Both the position numbers and the translations under genes were made by a program. Of a stretch of 64,000 nt of DNA, positions 57,611-64,000 are shown piece by piece (the first letter of the stretch is position 1; the number at the start of each line of letters is the position of its first letter). The stretch spans positions 7,293,186-7,357,185 of the forward strand of contig CM057153.1 in NCBI GenBank assembly GCA_029962745.1, read 5' to 3'. The stretch is from Echinometra lucunter (taxonomy: Eukaryota; Echinodermata; Echinoidea; Camarodonta; Echinometridae). Below the pieces are notes generated by a model. It saw nothing but the letters and a program-made list of their open reading frames with translations, was not told the origin of the DNA and searched no databases.

Positions 57611-57767
57611 CCCTGTTGCATAAAACTTAACATTAATGGTTACTCTGACATCAATGGCAATTACAATGGTTGTAAACATTACTCAACAACCAATTGAATT
57701 CAATGTAACCTTGGTAGTTACTAATGATGGCAAAGTTACCATCAATTGTAAGTTTTATGCAACAGGG
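57611..57767. mobile_element. MITE, 157 bp
   Basis: CCCTGTTGCATAAAACTTA ... TAAGTTTTATGCAACAGGG, with arms continuing imperfectly ('atggttactctgac'/'gcaaagttaccat'). An element style common in marine deuterostome genomes. Confidence 0.85.
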
Positions 57768-60700
57768 ACCAGGTCACATGATACTTATTCTGCATCTCCA
57801 TTGTCATCTGCTATAGGTAGGCACATGCATCTTGCATTCCCAATTAGAAAAGAGGATTTTGTAGCAGAGTTTTAGATTTTCCCTTTCATATGAAACAAAT
57901 GGGTGTTTAAAAGAGAAGAGAGTCCTATATTAAAAAGCTCCAATTTCCATGGCTCAAAAAAGCAAGACAAAAGCTGTTTTTCTGCTGACCATATTGCGTG
58001 TCGTATAGAGTGACGTAATTTCAATAAGCCAAGCAAAATAATAAAGAGTTCAGATTCTGTTTTAATAGTGCTTCCTGCTCTTTATGTTGTCTCATTAACC
58101 CACACACACACAAAAAAAATTGGCTTTCAAAGTGAGCACCGATCAGGAAAGCAGGGTATCAAGTTTATGGCAACTTTCATAAGTGAGAGATGTAAAAGAA
58201 AATAAATCTTTAGGGGAAGGATGCCAGTGGCAAATGGCTTCAGGGCCTGATAAATTTTGGAGGGTTAATGTGCTTGAAGCAACACATCATGAGCGCAAAG
58301 CATGAAGTTCCTTTCAGCCTGGGTGCAGGGTCCTGAAGTTGAACCTGATCGAAGCAGGCCCTGGAGGCTCCATGGATTCTAGTTGCTCTCAGCTACGAAC
58401 TCAGCCTATTCCAGGTACCATTTTCTTTCATTTTTTCATGTCATAGATTCTTCATGCAGACATATTTTAGAAAAAATAAACATGTGATGTAGTCAATGAG
58501 AGAACATGTAAACTTTAATTTAATATCTGGTGAAATGGTGCAAAAAAAAAAAAAAAAAAAACAGAGTAGGAAAAAAACTTTCTTTAGTCAAAACTGTTGA
58601 TATTCAGAGTTGTTAAAAAAAAAAAATTAAATGACTTTTATTCCGGAGTGGGCTGGTCTGGCTGGTGACTATGCATGTGTTTTTCAGCCAGCAATAACCG
58701 GTCCAGCCAGAACTTTTGGTCCCCCAAACCCTGGAAAAGCTATAGCTGGAACTCTGGCATCCATGTTTTTTTTTTTTTTGGTTTTTGGTTTTTGGTTTTT
58801 TTTTTTTTTTTTTTTTTTTTGGGGGGGGGGGGTTGGGGGGGAGGAGGTGGGGGCAGATAAACAAGAGATCAGTTCTCAGTTCTCCAAACCACAATCTAAG
58901 TGCATCTTGCTCTTTATTCTTATGTGCACGATTGTACCATACGTACATCATGTTTACCGGTATTCATTATGTTGTGAGAAAATGTGAGGTTGGGTCACAT
59001 CGAGTCCATGCTCACCATAAGCTCCACCCAGTTACACAATTCTTGTACGATGCAATGTTCAGACTGCCAGCGGATGCTGATTCTCTTTTGAGTTTTTGTT
59101 TAAAATGATGCCCAAACATACATTTTGCTATATGTTTTGTGATACAATATTCAAAATTTCATCATACAGCAATAGATTAATTTAGAACAGTTTGAACAGG
59201 GGGTAACTTTGCTGCTGCAATACTACAAGCCATGCTCACACTAAAACTTCTACAACAACTACTTGTATTGCTCTTATGACTGATAAATTTTTTTCTGTAA
59301 GGAATGTAAAGTGACGAATGGCATCAGTACAAAATAGTCAGACGACGATTAATGCTAAATTACCACACTAAACTATAATTACAAAACCATTCGAATCACC
59401 GTTCTGGTTATTACAAATATCATTTTACTAATACAAATTGCACCAAGCAGAAATCTGGTTAATTCAAAAGAGGAGGGCTACAACGTATACATGTAGACAT
59501 ATACGAGGGGAGGAAAGAGGCCCTTTAATTGAATTTCTTAATTCTAGGCAGGATCTTGCAAAACAATTTCTAAAGATAATACTGTACATCAAATTCCCAT
59601 TTCTTAGGTATGTTTCCTGTCAGTAGTGATGAGTATTCTTATTGTGACAAACTCAAGAAAGGCTGGAAAAATATAATCATGCAGGTAGCACAAGTCATAG
59701 TACATTTAGTGGTTTTTTTTTTGATCCATATCTACAAAATCCATGAGGCAAAATTGACCTACATGTCACCATAGATAATAATAAAATGATGAGAGCTTCT
59801 ATGTTTTATGTCCTTCTGGCTATGTCAGTAATCAACGGAGACAGGCTTTTACGCTCAAAATAGTTACGAAACATGTTCAATGTTTAATGCCAATGCCTCC
59901 ACACTCATACCATTCCAAGGTGACCTAAATGTCAATATGGATAACTGTAAGAATGATGATTTGAGCAGTGAAAATGTGACATTTATTTTGTAGAAGTTAT
60001 ACTTATGAATTTACCATAAAAGGATTTGTAACTTTCAACTCATTATCAAAAACAGTGAAGTCTGAACTATGTTTACTGCTAGCTTGCTACCACTCTCATA
60101 TAAAAAAAAAGTGCAAATACATTTAAAAAAAAAAGAATTTCATATAAGACAAAAATTGAAACAAATACTTTTCATATAAAGAACTCTAAATAAATCTGCA
60201 CAAACATCAATTTTGATACAGTGGCAAAAATATTACAGGTGTTGATTTCTATCAGAGTTCAAGTTCAATGATTAACAGCCCTTCTCATGGTGGATACTTT
60301 AATAAACGAAATATGATTACTTCAAACACTAAATATATCCTGGAATACTTCCAGGGGTATTGTGCTGAAGATCTTTAAGAAAAGAAACACCGCACTAAAT
60401 ATTTAATAGGAAAAAAAAGGCAAAAAATATTATATGCTTTTACAAAAAGTATAACATGTTATTCAACTTTGAAAAGTCTTTAATTACATTACAACATTAT
60501 GCCAGCATACCTTGAAACTTTTATCTACCTTTTAATTCTTTGAACAAATACCCTTCTTTTCAACCAAACAGTGAATTTTTTTTTTCAAATTCAAGGTGTC
60601 ATAACTAGACATGATCAAAATCGTGAAAGCAAAGTGAGACACCAATTTCTTTCTTCTACCTGTAAGATGTTAAAAACTAACTGTAGAAATCACGGTTGTC

Positions 60701-61123
60701 TCTATCATTTCATTCATCTGGACTTAAAGCTGACAAATGGATGGCAAATTTAATGAAAATGGAGGCCAAAATGATATAATTCTGTGAGAGTGAGAAATCA
60801 AGTTTACTTCGGATTCTGAGATGACCTTGTAAGGTTTACACTTTAAATGCAAGTTGACTTGGGAAGGAGAATTACAAAGAAACTTCCGATGTCAACGAAA
60901 GCATGATTAAGTCTTCTTGTCGTATGCCCTCTTGCTTAGTCATTTCTAATATCAATAAGTGCATCGAATAAAGTGTAGGAAATTTCAAAATTATGAAAAC
61001 ACCATTTTTTTTTTTTTTGCATACAAACATGGAAAGAAGAAAAGTGATGATACCTTGAAAGAGAAAGAGAGAGAGAGAGAAAGGGGGGTGCAGAAAATGA
61101 GAGAGATGGTGAGGAGAGGTGTT

Positions 61124-61532
61124 TAAGGGTGCGTTCATGCAATTTTTTGAAGCTAGAATCTCAAACATGAATCACAAATCAAAACACTGTTACAAAACAC
61201 GGCTACTGCGGGAGAGCGTTCAAGCGATTTTTCATCAATGCTGATTCTCGCTATTTTCAAGCCCACCCACTGCGCATCGTACTGCGCAGTTTGACCCAGG
61301 AAGTATAGGTCAACTTAGGCACACGCTTTCTGAATTTGTTTTTCTCCCGAACCAGGAACAGACCATGATAATGACGCCATGGAATAATGATTGAGATCTC
61401 TGTTACGTTCAATCGATTTTTAATGACCGTGGTTCTGCAGAATCATGATTCAAAATGCACCTTTTTCAGCGTTTTGAAAGACGTTTATTTTTATGACCTG
61501 CGAAAAATCGATTGAATGCCACCGTGGTTTAA
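61124..61532. mobile_element. Possible MITE with repeated 'cgttcaatcgattttt' motif
   Basis: The motif (variants 'cgttcatgcaatttttt', 'cgttcaagcgatttttc', 'cgttcaatcgattttta', and inverted 'gaaaaatcgattgaatg') appears four times, twice near the edges in opposite orientation. Ends are not sharp. Confidence 0.4.
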
Positions 61533-64000
61533 ACTAAATGTCTTTGAAACCTGTTAAGAAAATGTTTTGATCTAAGTCTTTCTTTGATTAGTAAAAGAAA
61601 ACTTTTCAGGTCAAAAGTAAGGCAAGTTAATAAGCATTTTCTTAATGGCACTTTACGATACAAATTGTTAACAAGCATTGAAATAATGCATTTAAGGTCA
61701 AATCTAGTGATTTGTTTAAGTTGACTTACCATGGAAATTTGATCAGGCTTAAAAGCTGTCAAATTTACTGTTAAATCAAGACGTCAAAGTATTCGTGCAT
61801 TTTCTTTTGAAAATCTGATCAGTTTTAAAAGCTTTTAAATTCACTGTTAATACATGTCAAAACATTTGCAGATTTCTCAAGCCTGTTGAACAAACTAAAG
61901 TAAAAATAAATGATTCTAACATGTATGTGCAGAAATTAGAAAAAAAACTTCCCGTTACTCGTATATAATTTCTATAATCAATCCACAGATTGAGATAGTA
62001 AATCAAACTTTAAACCCTCATTGCAAAAATGAATCCTTTGGTCTAATGGAGCATATCTCTTACTTGAAAGAAGAAATGCTTTTTAGAGCAATTTGAATTG
62101 GCTGACTCATTCTAGCTCAAGCTTAGCTAGACACACACTTTTTTTTTTTTTTTCAATTCACATGACTGCAACCAGAGAAGACTAAAATATGACAGGGGTG
62201 GGAAAGAAACGGTTATATATCAAATGCAACAGCTTACCCTATGTTGTAAGTAGGGTGTGCATATCGTTAAGCACATGACAGGGTGGAGAAAAAAAGGAGG
62301 AAAAATAGAGTTGTCTTGACATTTTCTCAACCAATCAGCTGAGATTTTGCACTAACCAATCTTTTAGGGTGCTATCAGTTCGGCACTGCCTGACACATGA
62401 TGTTGTGTTTAGAGGGCAGGGAATTCAGTACGAGATGTAATTTGCTGGCCAAATATTTGTGCTATGAGTTACAGGCGACTCGTCAACGCAAACGCTTACA
62501 GCACTGGCTGGATGGACATGGAATGGCAAGAGAAAGGGGATCCAAAACCAACATGGAGGGTGTTGTGGATGGGAAAAGTATAAATGAAAAAAAGGACAAA
62601 AAGTGAAAGGAGACATAACTAGAATAGCAGAAAAGAAAAATGAGAATGAGGGAGAGGGAGGGAGAAGGGGGGGGGGTGACGAGGATGTGAAAAGTTCTAG
62701 AAATGAGAGCTCCATTTAGAAGTTGGCACCAATTAGCACAAAATGTCTCTATTTACAGTGCGGATAGGGTTATAGAAGGTTGTCAAGGCAAAGTAATGTG
62801 ACCAGAACGTGAAGAAAACCCCCAGATGTTTTTAAAAATGTGATTGCTAAAATGTAAGTTTTCAAAAAAAGAGAAAAAAGGAGAATGGTCTGCTTTACAT
62901 GGATGCCAGAGGAGCAGAAATGGACATTTCCAAAAATTCTTGATATTGAAATAATCTGAAAGAAGCCTACCTCTGCATATAACTAGATGATGAATGTGGT
63001 AAACCACATAAAACAACTGGAGAATAAAACTCTACCTGTTCAAGCTTACTGTTTAGGAGTACAGGATGAGTGGATCAAATGTGAAATATGAGCAGATTTT
63101 GTTTTCTCCAAGAATTACAAAACAGTTCTCCATAAATCATTTATGCAATTTCGTAAAATGTGCAACGATATTACAAGAAAGACAGCTTTTTGTAGTGAGG
63201 TCACCTGTTCTCTTGAATGGTCTTGAGTGAGACTACATCCACACTGATATGGGGATGTTGGTACACTTCACATCATACGCTCTAAAAACAACGAAATGTG
63301 GTAAGCCACAGGAATATCTAGCTTTAAATTTTATCCTGTCCCTGTGTGCTTCATGATTGCTCATTATCACATCTCCAAATCTCATGAATACGTTCGGTGG
63401 ATCTTTAAAAACCATGCACATTAAACATACACCAAAAACATTTTGATCGGGGATAAAAAATGCTATGGACTGATTGTGGGAATATCGTAGTCTCACTTCA
63501 AGAGATTAAGCAATGTTTTTAAATAGAATATTTTTGCAAAACTGGAATGATTGCCTTAGTAAGGATTCTTCTCACTGTAAATATTGGAAGAAGGCAGTCC
63601 TTCAAGATTTAATTACATTATATTGAACTTTCTTATATCTTATTCATAAATAGCAAGAGAAGCTCCCCATTATCAATCTCAAGTCAAGGATTAATATCAC
63701 AGGAAGTTACACAGTCTTATCCCATTGAACACAAATATGTTGTTGCAGCATGCATGCGTTCCACTCCTGGGATGGGGTAAGATTTTAACCTGATGAAAGT
63801 GATCGCTTGTAGACAGCAATATACAGGCATAAAGGTATGTGCTTTTATAGGAAAGAAAGAAAAGACTGAATGAGAGAGAGGAAGAGGGAGAAAGAAAGAG
63901 AGAGGAGAGATAAAATACAGAAGTTTATAGGTACAGGAACTATGGAAGAATTATGCATGTAGATCAAAAAGGAGAAGCGAATCGGAAAATAAGCTTAAGA

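Larger units (their letters stand above)
54578..64000. other. Intergenic or distal upstream DNA, no gene recognised
   Basis: Apart from the repeats listed separately, this stretch is AT-rich with homopolymers (A at 58543-58561, T then G at about 58795-58832) and purine tracts (63855-63915). Open frames are short, lack domain similarity, and several lie in repeats. The stretch 55330-55430 has a short frame (on the plus strand around 'gtggacaatggatatgc') that I could not assign. Distal 5' exons of the receptor could lie here unseen. Confidence 0.5.

Noticed and set aside
57636..57875. 79-residue open frame with beta-like pattern
   Set aside because: It overlaps an inverted-repeat MITE (57611-57767) almost entirely.

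Overview
This is a eukaryotic (animal) genomic window of about 64 kb, AT-rich, with long introns, many short inverted-repeat transposons, tRNA-derived SINEs, microsatellites and two placeholder gaps of exactly 500 N (7660-8159 and 25095-25594). The SINE heads and tails (B-box, 'ctttggcaagac', '...gctatataaat' plus a simple-repeat tail) and the many foldback MITEs look like those I know from sea urchins and other echinoderms. Echinoderm is an inference from repeat style and protein similarity, not proved here.

The window is dominated by one gene on the minus strand, a nuclear hormone receptor of the NR1 type. I could join seven exons whose splice sites and reading phases all agree: 51046-51109, 45267-45355, 35201-35342, 15814-17621, 15238-15486, 14124-14337 and 13359-13627. 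The join gives 2835 nt, or 944 residues plus stop. The protein has a very short A/B region, a complete two-finger C4 DNA-binding domain split by an intron after the P-box Lys, and a long low-complexity hinge of about 530 residues with SUMO-type motifs. It ends in a full ligand-binding domain most like Rev-erb/E75/E78 receptors, with an intact AF-2 helix. The start exon is supported by an in-frame upstream stop and by matching splice phase. About 1.1 kb upstream of it lie three perfect CACGTG E-boxes.

Layout. 1-7659 is a second, near-identical copy of the 3' half of the same gene (last four exons, introns and 3' flank), broken by many one-base indels and cut off by the first gap. The intact copy lies at 8615-16240. 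The pattern (two contig ends separated by a 500-N placeholder) points to unmerged haplotypes or a low-quality contig end rather than a real second gene. 13359-17621 holds the four LBD/hinge exons. 17622-35200 is a 17.6-kb intron with piggyBac-like and foldback MITEs, a SINE running into the second gap, and a 0.8-kb 12-bp minisatellite. 35201-35342 is the second zinc-finger exon, and directly upstream of it is an array of about five degenerate ~100-bp units that copy the intron/exon boundary itself. 35343-51045 covers two further introns with more MITEs, including three copies of a ~95-bp TTAA-flanked element. 51046-52300 is the first coding exon and presumptive promoter. 52.4-53.6 kb is a decayed CR1/L2-type LINE 3' end. 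From there to 64000 I see only repeats and unassigned AT-rich DNA.

No bacterial-style systems, CRISPR arrays or RNA genes were found. The most interesting items are the partial-exon tandem array at a splice acceptor, the unusual hinge and DNA-binding extension of the receptor, a possible one-finger isoform promoter, the E-box cluster, and the haplotype-like duplication that would create a false second gene in automatic annotation.
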